From NCBI GenBank assembly GCA_017303795.1, contig JAFLBR010000002.1:310001-374000 (forward strand): a DNA stretch of 64,000 nucleotides. Direction: 5' to 3'. This DNA comes from Cytophagales bacterium (GTDB lineage Bacteria > Bacteroidota > Bacteroidia > Cytophagales > Cyclobacteriaceae). This document shows positions 33,967 to 43,340 of the stretch, piece by piece (the first letter of the stretch is position 1; every line of letters begins with the position of its first letter). Below the pieces are notes generated by a model. The model was given only the letters and a program-made list of their open reading frames with translations. It did no database searches and was not told the origin of the DNA. The position numbers and the translations under genes are program-made.

Positions 33967-36900
33967 ATGTTTAAGAGGCAAGCATGGATATTTATTATTC
34001 TTATCGGATGCTTTGCTGGCTGCCTGATTAGCGAAAGCTTTTATCAAAACCGTGGTAATAATTTTGCGGATGAGATTTCTGAAAATCTTAACACCGGACT
34101 TACAGCACTCCGAAATGAAGCTACAAAAATCAAAACCGAAAAAACTTTAATCTGGTCAACTTTAGCCGGTGCCCATTATCTAATCCAGAACGGAGAATTG
34201 AAAGCATGGAGTGTTACCGACTTTGCTCCGGATACCCGCATTATTACGGATACAAGCGCTCTGCAATTCTGGCAAACGGCACTGGGTGATTTTATTATCA
34301 TCAGACAAGCGTTGAACACAAATGAAGTATTGATATCCATGTTGCCGTTGGTGAGGCGATACCCAATTGCCAATCGGTATTTACCCGCACAACTTAACGA
34401 AGCGGTGTTTAAGCAGTATCAGGTTCGGGTATTTCCATCGGAGTTTTCGGTCGGAGAATTAATTGCATTCAATAACCAACCCCTGTTTAACGTGAATTTA
34501 CAAGCGAATGCCGGAACGCAGGTGTTGACTTTACTTTTTGGAATAGGGGTTCTAATTTCAGTAATTCTCATCCTTATTCAGTTTGTCCAAAAGCTTCATC
34601 AGCAAAAAAAGTATGCGTCTGCTTTTCTGTTGATGGCATTCGCGTTTGTGGTGATCCGGATTTTAATGGTTGAACTTAATTTTCCTGCGCGCTGGTGGCC
34701 AACTCCAATTTTTAGTCCGCAGGAGTTTGCTTCCTCTACTTACAATGCCTCGGTGGGCGATCTTGTACTAAACTCGCTGGGTATTTTGTTAATCTGTGGC
34801 TATGTTTTTTTTACGTACTCACGTTGGAGTATTCTGCAGACGTTAGTTCAAACTCCATTGGAAGGAATTAGGAAATTAATTAGCGTGGCACTCTTACTTG
34901 CTGCACTCTTTTCATTTCTGTATCCTTTCCTCTTTATCGAAACCATTTTTCACAACTCTTCAATTTCGTTGGATATAACCCGCACGCTATCGATAGGTAC
35001 CTTACGGGCATTGGCATTTTTCTCGTTGTTGCTGGGCACCATCAGTGGTTTTTTCTTTACGCATGTTTTTGTTCGGTTATCCAAAACGTTAAATCAATCC
35101 ACAAGTAGTTTCTGGATCACGATTGGCATAGCACTTATTCTTTTCATTGGTTATTTTATAGTGTTGGAAAGAAACTATTGGATAACAGTTGCGATTGCGG
35201 TGCCTTACTTTGCCATACTGCATCTTACTAAACTGAGTTTAATCCGTAAGAGCGCATTTATTTCATTCTTGTATTTTTTTCTTGCCTTGCTTGCGTTTGG
35301 AGCGCAGAGTGCGTGGAGTATTATGCGTTTCTCAGAAGAAGAGAAAATTGAATCGCAATTTAGATTTGCGGGGAGTTACCTGATTGATCGCGATGTGATG
35401 GCAGAATATCTTCTGAACGAAAGTCGTAAGCGCATTAGTACAGATGCATTTATTCAATCCCGTATGGCTAGTCCATTTCTGAGTCGTTCTGCTGCGCGAC
35501 AAAAAATAAAACAAGTTTACCTCAGCTCATATTTTGATCGGTACGATTTGCAAGTGCATTTATTTACTCCACAAAAAGAACCATTGGACGAACTTTCGAT
35601 GGATCGTTGGTCGGAGTGGAATCAACAAATCAATAATGCCCAATACACTACGGAGTATGACGGTATTTATTTTATTCGCTCTGCTTCGGTTGAAACCGGT
35701 AAACGCTATCTGGTTGTTATTCCTGTTTTGCGTGCAGCCCAGGTTGTGGGGTATGCAGTGTTGGATCTTTCGCTTAAGCGTACCATACCACAAAGTGTTT
35801 ATCCGGAATTGCTGGTTGATAGTCGCTTTGCTGAATACTTTGAGAACCGGGATAAAAGTTTTGCTTTTATAGCCGATGGCCGGATTCAAAGCAATTTTGG
35901 AAACTTCAATTACGAGCGCGATTTCAATTCGGCCCTACTAAAGGAGCCTAAACTCTTCAATGAAGGAACTAGAAAAAATGGATTTATCCATACAGCAGTA
36001 GAAGATGATGCCGGCCAGGTAGCAGTGGTAACTTCACGCACCTATCCATACTTTTTTGTGCTGACTAACTTCTCGTTCTTTTTTGTGGCTTGCGTATGTT
36101 TGATTGCCCTTGTATTGGTTGGTTATGGAATTAAATCCTGGATAACGGGAAGAAGTATTAACTACGCTACGCGGATTCAACTTTACATTTACCTGGCCTT
36201 TGCTTTGCCCTTGGTGGTGGTGGCTGTTACTACCTTAAATCGCGTATCGCGTTCTGCTGAAGTTCAACTCACACAGGAGTATCTGAGCAAAGCGCGGGTG
36301 TTAGGCGAAAATCTTTTACCAGCATTGGCAAGTTATACCCAAAGTCCGGAAGAAAATAGAACCGAATTAGATGATGGGTTGGGTGCGGCCGCACGTTTTG
36401 CTGATGTAGATATTTCTGTATTCGATAAGCAGGGGATGATGGTTGCTTCAAGCCAACCTGCAATTGCCGAAGGTTTACTTTCTTCTGGTTTAATGAATCG
36501 CACCGCATGGGAGCGCGTATTTAAAACTGGCGACATTGCTTTTGTGTTGAACGACAAAATTGGTTCGTTGAATTTTAATAATGCCTTTTTTGCATTGCGC
36601 TCACCCGAAACTTCGGATATTCTGGGTGTGATCAGTTTACCATTCTTCGAGTCGGCTCAATCGCTGGATGCTACGCAGATTACTGTGTTGGCTAATATAC
36701 TTACGGTGTTTACACTTATCTTCATTGTGTTCTCGCTGCTTTCGTTTTATGTGGTGGAGTCGCTTACATTCCCATTGCGGTTTATTACCCGAACCTTAAG
36801 TAACACTACGTTAACCGGCAACAAGCAACTCGAATGGAAATCGAACGATGAAATTGGATTGATGGTGAATGAGTATAATAAAATGGTGGAGAATCTGGAA

Positions 36901-37584
36901 CAAAGTAAAATTGAATTATCACGCAGCCAGAAGGAGAGTGCGTGGCGCGAAATTGCGCGGCAGGTTGCGCATGAAATTAAGAACCCACTCACACCCATGA
37001 AGCTAACGCTGCAACAAATGGAGTTGTGGTTAGCGAAAGATACCTTAGAAAAAGATCGGGCAAAGCAATCGGTAACAACGCTGCTCAATCAGGTTGAAAT
37101 ACTGAATGAAATAGCTTCATCGTTCAGCGCCTTTGCACGAATGCCGGCCCCTATTCTTGAGAAACTTGACTTGGTGGCTTTGCTAAATAAAACGATAAAC
37201 CTATACAGTACGTACGAAGGCGGTAAAGTAGATTTTAGCTGTAATGAAGCTACAACATTTGTAAATGGCGATCCGCAATTATTAGACAGAATTTTCTCAA
37301 ATCTGATTTTAAATGGCTTGCAGGCCGGTGGTATTCCCCCTCATGTTAAGGTAGAGTTGAAACGTGTTGAATCGAGCGTACAAATTGTAGTTCACGATAA
37401 TGGTGCCGGTATTCCAAACGATCTTCAGGATAAAATTTTTATTCCTTACTTCACTACAAAAAAATCCGGCTCAGGACTTGGGTTGGCTATTGCGCGGCAG
37501 GGCATTGAATTGAGTAGCGGAAAAATCTGGTGCGAATCAGAATCTGGCAACACAAAGTTTTACGTGGAGTTTCCGGTGCTTTAA
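33967..37584 (+). CDS. Large membrane sensor histidine kinase, NtrY-like
   Basis: 1205 residues. An N-terminal helix and a periplasmic region (about 30-180) are followed by about eight helices (180-450), a soluble sensor region (about 460-690), further helices near 695-760, a second extracytoplasmic region, and a last helix (about 895-915; ILTVFTLIFIVFSLLSFYVV). Then come a HAMP domain (about 915-975), the dimerisation helix with phospho-acceptor VAHEIKNPLTPMKLTLQQME, and the ATPase domain (LILNGLQAGG N box, DNGAGIP G1, GSGLGLAIARQGIE G2). No response-regulator gene is adjacent. The 3' end overlaps the convergent ABC ATPase gene by 4 bases. Confidence 0.92.
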   Translation: MFKRQAWIFIILIGCFAGCLISESFYQNRGNNFADEISENLNTGLTALRNEATKIKTEKTLIWSTLAGAHYLIQNGELKAWSVTDFAPDTRIITDTSALQFWQTALGDFIIIRQALNTNEVLISMLPLVRRYPIANRYLPAQLNEAVFKQYQVRVFPSEFSVGELIAFNNQPLFNVNLQANAGTQVLTLLFGIGVLISVILILIQFVQKLHQQKKYASAFLLMAFAFVVIRILMVELNFPARWWPTPIFSPQEFASSTYNASVGDLVLNSLGILLICGYVFFTYSRWSILQTLVQTPLEGIRKLISVALLLAALFSFLYPFLFIETIFHNSSISLDITRTLSIGTLRALAFFSLLLGTISGFFFTHVFVRLSKTLNQSTSSFWITIGIALILFIGYFIVLERNYWITVAIAVPYFAILHLTKLSLIRKSAFISFLYFFLALLAFGAQSAWSIMRFSEEEKIESQFRFAGSYLIDRDVMAEYLLNESRKRISTDAFIQSRMASPFLSRSAARQKIKQVYLSSYFDRYDLQVHLFTPQKEPLDELSMDRWSEWNQQINNAQYTTEYDGIYFIRSASVETGKRYLVVIPVLRAAQVVGYAVLDLSLKRTIPQSVYPELLVDSRFAEYFENRDKSFAFIADGRIQSNFGNFNYERDFNSALLKEPKLFNEGTRKNGFIHTAVEDDAGQVAVVTSRTYPYFFVLTNFSFFFVACVCLIALVLVGYGIKSWITGRSINYATRIQLYIYLAFALPLVVVAVTTLNRVSRSAEVQLTQEYLSKARVLGENLLPALASYTQSPEENRTELDDGLGAAARFADVDISVFDKQGMMVASSQPAIAEGLLSSGLMNRTAWERVFKTGDIAFVLNDKIGSLNFNNAFFALRSPETSDILGVISLPFFESAQSLDATQITVLANILTVFTLIFIVFSLLSFYVVESLTFPLRFITRTLSNTTLTGNKQLEWKSNDEIGLMVNEYNKMVENLEQSKIELSRSQKESAWREIARQVAHEIKNPLTPMKLTLQQMELWLAKDTLEKDRAKQSVTTLLNQVEILNEIASSFSAFARMPAPILEKLDLVALLNKTINLYSTYEGGKVDFSCNEATTFVNGDPQLLDRIFSNLILNGLQAGGIPPHVKVELKRVESSVQIVVHDNGAGIPNDLQDKIFIPYFTTKKSGSGLGLAIARQGIELSSGKIWCESESGNTKFYVEFPVL

Positions 37585-38333
37585 GCCTTGTCTTTCAAAC
37601 TGCGCATTACTTTGTTGGTAAAAACAAAGTCGTCCAGTTCTTTTACACCCGAGTGAATGAGATCGTTGTTAGAACCCTCCCATAATTTATTTCCTTTATA
37701 CAAGAACATAATTTTTTCGCCTATCCCCAGCACCGAATTCATATCGTGGGTAACCACAACAGTAGTAATATCAAACTCGTGCGTTATCTCCATAATCAAC
37801 TCATCAATTAAAATTGATGTTTGTGGATCTAGACCAGAGTTAGGTTCATCGCAAAACAAGTAGTTAGGATTGTTTACAATTGCGCGGGCAATGCCTACGC
37901 GCTTTTTCATACCACCACTTATCTCAGAAGGCATTTTTTTATTTACACCTTCTAGGCCCACGCGCTTTAAACAAAAATTTACGCGCTCAATTTTTTCTGC
38001 CGGACTCATTTTAGTCAGGATGTCGAGCGGAAACATAACGTTTTCCTGAACATTCTTCGAATCGAATAATGCACCACCCTGAAACAACATCCCGATCTCG
38101 CGCCTGATGTCGGATTTCATTTCTTTATCCGCTTCCGTAAAGTTTCGCAGATCGAAAAAGACACTGCCTGTATCGGGTTGAATTAAACCCACAATACATT
38201 TCAACAACACGCTTTTACCGGTACCACTCGATCCGATGATTAAGTTCGTTTTACCTTTTTCAAGCTCGCCACTAATCCCGGCAAGCACTTGCTTATCGCT
38301 AAAAGATTTCGATATGTCCTTAATCTTAATCAT
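37581..38333 (-). CDS. ABC transporter ATPase, MlaF-like
   Basis: 250 residues. Walker A GSSGTGKSVLLK (about 33-44), signature ISGGMKKRVGIARAIV (about 138-153), Walker B LFCDEPNSGLDP (about 158-169), H-loop VVTHDM. The GMKKRVG variant is typical of MlaF, the ATPase for lipid transport between the membranes. It follows the permease by 4 bases. The MCE-domain protein is not in the window. Confidence 0.9.
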   Translation of the reverse strand: MIKIKDISKSFSDKQVLAGISGELEKGKTNLIIGSSGTGKSVLLKCIVGLIQPDTGSVFFDLRNFTEADKEMKSDIRREIGMLFQGGALFDSKNVQENVMFPLDILTKMSPAEKIERVNFCLKRVGLEGVNKKMPSEISGGMKKRVGIARAIVNNPNYLFCDEPNSGLDPQTSILIDELIMEITHEFDITTVVVTHDMNSVLGIGEKIMFLYKGNKLWEGSNNDLIHSGVKELDDFVFTNKVMRSLKDKA

Positions 38334-38337
38334 AAAA

Positions 38338-39066
38338 TCAGATCAGCAGGTATGCCAGAAAATAATCAGCTAACAAAATCGCAATAATGCTGGAGGTTAC
38401 TGCCTGTGTACTGGCAATACCAACCTCAAGTGCACCGCCCTGTGTATAGTAGCCTTTAAAAGACGAAATCGTACTAATCAAAAATGCAAACACAAAAGTC
38501 TTGATCAGAGCAAACGTGATAAAATACGGATTGAACGCATACCGGATTCCATATACGTACTCAGTAGGAGTTAACAATCCCGTTAAGGTACCCACCAGGT
38601 AGCCGCCCATAAGTGCACATACCGCAGCTACAATTACCAACAAGGGGTACATCAGAATAGAAGCAACAATTTTGGGAAGCACCAAATACGAAGCTGCGTT
38701 TATACCCATTACTTCAAGCGCATCAATTTGTTCGGTAATGCGCATGGTGCCCAAGCCGCCTGCCATACTGGAACCAACTTTGCCGGCATAGATTACCGCC
38801 ATAATAGTAGGAGCCAATTCCAAAATGGTCATCTCCCGTACCACGTTCGAAATGATAAAACGCGGAACGAATGGACTAACCAGGTTAGCGCCCGTTTGCA
38901 GGGTGGTTACCGCACCCATAAAGGTGGAAACCAACATGAAAAGTAAAATGGATTTTAGCCCGATCTGTACGCATTCCTCAAGCGTAAGTGTGTAGTAAGT
39001 TTTGAAAGTCTCCCTGCGTACTACTAACGAGCTTAAGAAGATAACGTACCGGCCAAAACCCTTCAT
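38338..39066 (-). CDS. ABC transporter permease, MlaE-like
   Basis: 242 residues from ATG 39066. A longer frame up to 39147 would overrun the divergent SDR gene, and a -7 promoter element on this strand sits at 39094-39101. MlaE-family helices and motifs are present: LFMLVSTFMGAVTTLQTGAN, APTIMAVIYAGKVGSSMAG, LGTMRITEQIDALEVMGI and ISSFKGYYTQGGALEVGIAS. It is the inner-membrane permease for phospholipid trafficking and partners the ATPase encoded just downstream. Confidence 0.92.
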   Translation of the reverse strand: MKGFGRYVIFLSSLVVRRETFKTYYTLTLEECVQIGLKSILLFMLVSTFMGAVTTLQTGANLVSPFVPRFIISNVVREMTILELAPTIMAVIYAGKVGSSMAGGLGTMRITEQIDALEVMGINAASYLVLPKIVASILMYPLLVIVAAVCALMGGYLVGTLTGLLTPTEYVYGIRYAFNPYFITFALIKTFVFAFLISTISSFKGYYTQGGALEVGIASTQAVTSSIIAILLADYFLAYLLI

Positions 39067-39093
39067 GCAGAAATGTTCTAATGCTATATTGCC

Positions 39094-39101
39094 CAAAGAT
39101 A
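39094..39101 (-). promoter_or_regulatory. Candidate -7 promoter element for the Mla-type operon
   Basis: On the reverse strand the bases read TATCTTTG, an exact TAnnTTTG match, 27 bases before the permease ATG at 39066. It falls in the 46-base divergent gap with the SDR gene. A TTTG occurs 16 bases further upstream, a shorter spacing than usual. Confidence 0.45.
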
Positions 39102-39112
39102 AGACAAATCCG

Positions 39113-39808
39113 ATGAACAAACTGATAGTAGTAACCGGAGGCACCAAAGGTATTGGCCGGGCAATTTTACAGCGTTTTGCCGCGGCCGGTTTTGATGTAG
39201 CAACTTGCGGCCGAAACGAAGAACACCTGGCCCGGTTTAAAACTGAAATGGAACAACTTCAGGTTAAGGCGTATACGTTCAGAGCCGATATGCGCGATGT
39301 AGAACAAGTGGCTGCATTCTGTAAATCGATAGCGGATCTAAATCGCCCGGTTGATGTGCTGGTGAACAATGCCGGATATTTTGTGCCTGGCTCGGTACTG
39401 GACGAACCTGCCGGAACCCTCGAAAGCATGATTGAAACCAATTTGTACAGCGCGTACTATACCACCCGTGGACTAAGTAATCAAATTAAAACCGGGGGTC
39501 ATATTTTTAACATGTGTTCTATTGCCAGCATAAAAGCTTACCCAAATGGCGGCTCTTATGCCATCTCCAAGTTTGCCTTGCTGGGCTTTTCGAAAGTGTT
39601 GCGCGAAGAACTGAAACCTGCCGGGGTTCGCGTTACCGCGATTTTGCCCGGTGCCACCAAAACCGATAGCTGGGCTGGCTCTACATTGCCCGATAGTCGG
39701 TTTATGAAGCCCGAAGATGTGGCCGAGGCAGTTTTTTCGGCCTGGTCGCTCTCGCCACATAGCGTGGTAGAAGAATTACTTATTCGCCCGCAGTTGGGTG
39801 ATATTTAG
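39113..39808 (+). CDS. Short-chain dehydrogenase/reductase, 3-oxoacyl-ACP-reductase-like
   Basis: 231 residues from ATG 39113; an upstream extension would overlap the divergent permease gene. Rossmann glycine motif VTGGTKGIG (about residues 6-14), NNAG (about 84-87), catalytic Ser in NMCSIASIKA and SYAISK (YxxxK). NADP-type SDR, classical length. It starts 46 bases from the divergent Mla operon. The substrate is not predictable. Confidence 0.9.
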   Translation: MNKLIVVTGGTKGIGRAILQRFAAAGFDVATCGRNEEHLARFKTEMEQLQVKAYTFRADMRDVEQVAAFCKSIADLNRPVDVLVNNAGYFVPGSVLDEPAGTLESMIETNLYSAYYTTRGLSNQIKTGGHIFNMCSIASIKAYPNGGSYAISKFALLGFSKVLREELKPAGVRVTAILPGATKTDSWAGSTLPDSRFMKPEDVAEAVFSAWSLSPHSVVEELLIRPQLGDI

Positions 39809-39843
39809 GCGTAATAGTAAAACAAAACCTATTGCCAAAGGGT

Positions 39844-39851
39844 TAACTTTG
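39844..39851 (+). promoter_or_regulatory. Candidate -7 promoter element of ispG
   Basis: TAACTTTG matches TAnnTTTG, 17 bases before the GTG start. No TTTG was seen at the -33 distance. Confidence 0.35.
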
Positions 39852-39868
39852 TTGATAAATCTTAGGCT

Positions 39869-41824
39869 GTGAATCTGGTTCAGGTAAAACAATATTGCGA
39901 TAGTCTGGTGAGTTACAACCGCAGAAAAACCCGCGTGGTAAACATTGGTGGTCTGCCTATGGGTGGCGATAATCCTATTCGGATTCAATCCATGACAACC
40001 ATTGATACGATGGATACCAAAGGTTCGGTTGAACAAACCATTCGCATGGTAGAAGTAGGTTGCGAGTATGTGCGCATTACAGCACCCAGCATTAAAGAAG
40101 CTCAGAACCTGGCTGAAATAAAAAAAGAATTACGCTTGCGCGGATATGAGGTTCCGCTTATCGCGGATATTCACTTTACACCTAACGCTGCAGAGCTTGC
40201 TGCTCGTATTGTTGAAAAAGTGCGCGTTAATCCCGGCAACTATGCCGATAAAAAACGCTTCGAGGAAATTGAATATACCGATGTTACGTATCAGGCCGAA
40301 CTGCAGCGCATCCGCGAAAAGTTTACGCCACTGGTAAAAATTTGTAAAGAGTACGGCACAGCCATGCGCATTGGTACTAATCATGGTTCGCTCTCCGATC
40401 GCATTATGAGTCGCTATGGCGATACACCACTGGGTATGGTGGAATCTGCTTTAGAATTTCTGCGCATCTGCGAAGACTTGAACTACTACGACATTGTGTT
40501 GTCAATGAAGGCCAGCAATCCGCAGGTAATGGTGCAGGCGTACCGGTTGCTGGTTCAGAAATTAGATGAAGAAAATTTCCAACCCTATCCTTTACATCTT
40601 GGTGTTACAGAAGCAGGCGATGGCGAAGATGGTCGTATCAAATCATCGGTGGGAATTGGAACGTTACTGGAAGATGGTTTAGGTGATACCATTCGCGTAT
40701 CGTTAACGGAAGAACCCGAGGCCGAAGTACCCGTAGCCAAAATGCTGGCCGATCGGTACACTACGCGCAAAACAACTTATTCAATTCCAGAGATCACGCA
40801 GAATCCAATCAACCCGTATGCCTATACACGCAGGGCAACGCACGAAGTGTTAAACATTGGTGGGCATCAGGTGCCGCGGGTAATTGCTGATTTCTCAGCC
40901 AAAGAAAAAATAACAGCAGCCTCGTTGTTTGCGTTGGGCTATCAGTATTCAGTTCCCTTAGATAAATGGAACATCACCGACATGGCTTGCGATTATATTT
41001 TTCTGGGCGATAAAACCGTTGACTTTGAAATTCCTGGAACGCTTGGGTTTATTTATAATCACGCCACATGGCTGAACGAAAAAAATAAAGCTCGTAGCTA
41101 TCCGTTTATAAATCCTAAAGATTATCTGGCAGGAGTGGAGCGTTCCGCACAACTCAATTTTATCTATACCCAACTGAAAGATATTTCCGATGAATTTATT
41201 GCTGCACTAAAAGCAGATACTACGGCTGTGCTTTTGATTGATACCTACAACGATCATGGTCTTGCCGAACAACGTAGATTATTTATTGAATTGATTAATC
41301 GCGAATGCAATGTGCCTGTAATTATTGGTCGCGCGTATGCCGACTTGCAATCCGATCAGTTGCAACTTTATGCCGCCACCGATATGGGCGGGTTGTTGAT
41401 TGATGGGTTAGGGGATGGCGTATTCATTGCGGCTGAACGTTCGGGTTCAGATAAAATGATTAACGAAACTGCCTTTGGAATTTTACAAGCCACGCGTACC
41501 CGCATTTCGAAGACTGAGTACATTTCTTGTCCTTCATGTGGCCGTACTTTGTTCGATCTACAAGAGACTACTGCTAAGATTCGTTCGCGTACCAGTCACC
41601 TGAAAGGAATTAAGATTGGTATTATGGGTTGCATTGTAAACGGCCCGGGTGAAATGGCCGATGCTGATTATGGCTATGTCGGTTCAGGTCCCGGAAGGAT
41701 AACGTTATATCGTGGTAAAGAAGTAGTGAAGCGCAATGTACCTACGCCACAAGCCGTAGATGCACTCATCGGACTTATTCAGGAAGATAATAATTGGATT
41801 GAACCTCAATCCGTAAATCAGTAA
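39869..41824 (+). CDS. ispG: 4-hydroxy-3-methylbut-2-en-1-yl diphosphate synthase, long form
   Basis: The penultimate step of the MEP isoprenoid pathway, using a [4Fe-4S] cluster. 651 residues, against about 370 in E. coli; the extra domain lies between the TIM barrel (about 1-290) and the C-terminal cluster domain (about 540-640), the form shared by Bacteroidota and plants. Cluster ligands: CPSCGRT and GCIVNGPGEM (third Cys and the Glu). The barrel has PIRIQSMTT and VRINPGN-like VRVNPGNYADKKRF. The start is GTG 39869: a stop codon lies two codons upstream and the next in-frame Met is about residue 31, inside the conserved region. Confidence 0.95.
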   Translation: MNLVQVKQYCDSLVSYNRRKTRVVNIGGLPMGGDNPIRIQSMTTIDTMDTKGSVEQTIRMVEVGCEYVRITAPSIKEAQNLAEIKKELRLRGYEVPLIADIHFTPNAAELAARIVEKVRVNPGNYADKKRFEEIEYTDVTYQAELQRIREKFTPLVKICKEYGTAMRIGTNHGSLSDRIMSRYGDTPLGMVESALEFLRICEDLNYYDIVLSMKASNPQVMVQAYRLLVQKLDEENFQPYPLHLGVTEAGDGEDGRIKSSVGIGTLLEDGLGDTIRVSLTEEPEAEVPVAKMLADRYTTRKTTYSIPEITQNPINPYAYTRRATHEVLNIGGHQVPRVIADFSAKEKITAASLFALGYQYSVPLDKWNITDMACDYIFLGDKTVDFEIPGTLGFIYNHATWLNEKNKARSYPFINPKDYLAGVERSAQLNFIYTQLKDISDEFIAALKADTTAVLLIDTYNDHGLAEQRRLFIELINRECNVPVIIGRAYADLQSDQLQLYAATDMGGLLIDGLGDGVFIAAERSGSDKMINETAFGILQATRTRISKTEYISCPSCGRTLFDLQETTAKIRSRTSHLKGIKIGIMGCIVNGPGEMADADYGYVGSGPGRITLYRGKEVVKRNVPTPQAVDALIGLIQEDNNWIEPQSVNQ

Positions 41825-41828
41825 CAAC

Positions 41829-42035
41829 ATGGAAAAGCAAACAACCGGAGAGAAGAAGAAACTTTCAGTACGCGAGTTCTTTACGTTAGGTGAGGTGGGC
41901 GGTTATTTCTTCCGCAAAAAAGATCCTTCACGGCCATCCAACATCAACATCAGAATGATGCATGGCATCAACAAAATTTCCATTGCCATTTTTTTAGTGG
42001 GTGTACTATACCTCATCTTAAAGCGTTTCATTTGA
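41829..42035 (+). CDS. Small single-helix membrane protein (DUF6728-like)
   Basis: 68 residues. A charged N-terminus (VREFFTLGEVGGYFFRKKDP) and one C-terminal helix (KISIAIFLVGVLYLILKRF). I believe this matches a small Bacteroidota family of unknown function (DUF6728), but cannot confirm it here. It lies 4 bases after ispG, and the next gene starts inside its stop codon, so it is co-transcribed. Confidence 0.7.
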   Translation: MEKQTTGEKKKLSVREFFTLGEVGGYFFRKKDPSRPSNINIRMMHGINKISIAIFLVGVLYLILKRFI

Positions 42036-42385
42036 ACGTAGAACAATTCAGAAGTTATTGCCTGGCAAAGCGTGGCGTTACCGAAGAGTTTCCGTTTGGT
42101 GAAGAAACGCTGGTGTACAAAGTGATGGGCAAAATGTTTGCCCTGGCCGATGTAACGCTTTTTGAAAGCATAAACCTGAAGTGCGATCCGGAGCTAGCCG
42201 CGGAGTTGCGGGAGCAATATCCGGCCGTGCAGCCGGGCTATCACATGAATAAAAAACACTGGAATACGGTGCTGATGGATGGCAGTTTGCCCGATAAGCT
42301 GGTTAAAACCTGGATCGATAATTCCTATAATCTGGTAGTGGCCAGTCTTCCCGCAAAGGTAAAGGCTGAACTTAAGACGCTTTAA
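42032..42385 (+). CDS. MmcQ/YjbR family protein
   Basis: 117 residues. The segments VTEEFPFGEETLVYKVMGKM, FALADV, INLKCDPELAAELREQYPAV and GYHMNKKHWNTVLMDGSLPD are the MmcQ/YjbR pattern, a CyaY-like fold suggested to bind DNA. The start is a TTG that overlaps the stop of the preceding gene (TTGA). No other start exists before the conserved region. Confidence 0.9.
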   Translation: MNVEQFRSYCLAKRGVTEEFPFGEETLVYKVMGKMFALADVTLFESINLKCDPELAAELREQYPAVQPGYHMNKKHWNTVLMDGSLPDKLVKTWIDNSYNLVVASLPAKVKAELKTL

Positions 42386-42453
42386 GTTGATTTTCAGTAA
42401 ATTACAGAGGTGTTAGAATCCTTACATGCTGTGGATTACTTGGGTTAATTAAT

Positions 42454-42461
42454 TAATTTTG
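42454..42461 (+). promoter_or_regulatory. Candidate -7 promoter element
   Basis: TAATTTTG matches TAnnTTTG, 24 bases before the ATG of the Lys-rich lipoprotein gene. No clear -33 element. Confidence 0.35.
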
Positions 42462-42485
42462 TTGATTGCGAATGTCGCTATTGGA

Positions 42486-43340
42486 ATGATCCGGGCTTTA
42501 TTCTTAGGTGTATCCATCCTGCTGGTTATGGGGTCTTGTACCCAGCGCCTGATTTGCCCTGCTTATCAGAGTTCGTTCATTTACTATAAACCTACCGCCA
42601 AAGAGAAGTTTGTTTATTACAACGAAAGTACCACGCAACCGCGCGAAGTACTGGCATCGGCAAACAGTAAAACCATAACACTGCCGCCCCGCGATTCTAC
42701 CTGGAAAAAGAGCGATGGCTTACCCGGCCCGGCTTTGCCGCACGTGCGCAGGGTAAAAAAGGACCGGTATCTGTTGCTGCCCGAAAAGACTTACAAGCAA
42801 GCCTTAAAGGCATTGCGCACCGTAGAGATGAAACCGGTGTATCCTAAAAAAGAAACTGATTCGCTTGACATTGCAGCGGAGCTGGATAGTGCTGCACGTA
42901 GTATTTCTGATACTACCTTAATTGGTAGCAGCACCAAACCAAAACAGACAGCCGATTCAGCTTACGCGATAACCAAAACAAAAGAAAAGTATAACCTCGA
43001 TCAGGATGCTTACCTCTGGTACTTCCGCGATGTATTGGTACTACCCGATGTGCGGGCTGCTATGATGGAAGAAGGTGAAATACAAGCCGCAAAGAAAAAA
43101 TCGGATAAGAAAGCCAAAGGTGGATTCTTTAAAAATCTGTTTAAGAAGAAAGACAAGAAGAAGCAACCCACCGACAGCTTAACGGTTAGCAATGCACAGC
43201 CTGATTCAATACAAACTGAACCTAAACCTAAGAAGAAACTTTTAGGTGGACTGTTCAAGAAAAAAACCAAAGCCGATAAAGCTAAACCGGACGAAAAACC
43301 GGAAGACAAGAAGAAGGAAGAGGATGATGGGTTTGAATGA
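42486..43340 (+). CDS. Lysine-rich lipoprotein of unknown function
   Basis: 284 residues from ATG 42486 (the TTG at 42459 is less likely). A lipoprotein signal, MIRALFLGVSILLVMGSCTQ, has its anchor at the Cys of GSC. The middle contains PAYQSSFIYYKPTAKEKFVY and DAYLWYFRDVLVLPDVRAAM. The last ~100 residues are low-complexity and Lys-rich with two related modules, GGFFKNLFKKKDKKK and LLGGLFKKKTKADK. This could bind acidic polymers. I recognise no family. Confidence 0.75.
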   Translation: MIRALFLGVSILLVMGSCTQRLICPAYQSSFIYYKPTAKEKFVYYNESTTQPREVLASANSKTITLPPRDSTWKKSDGLPGPALPHVRRVKKDRYLLLPEKTYKQALKALRTVEMKPVYPKKETDSLDIAAELDSAARSISDTTLIGSSTKPKQTADSAYAITKTKEKYNLDQDAYLWYFRDVLVLPDVRAAMMEEGEIQAAKKKSDKKAKGGFFKNLFKKKDKKKQPTDSLTVSNAQPDSIQTEPKPKKKLLGGLFKKKTKADKAKPDEKPEDKKKEEDDGFE

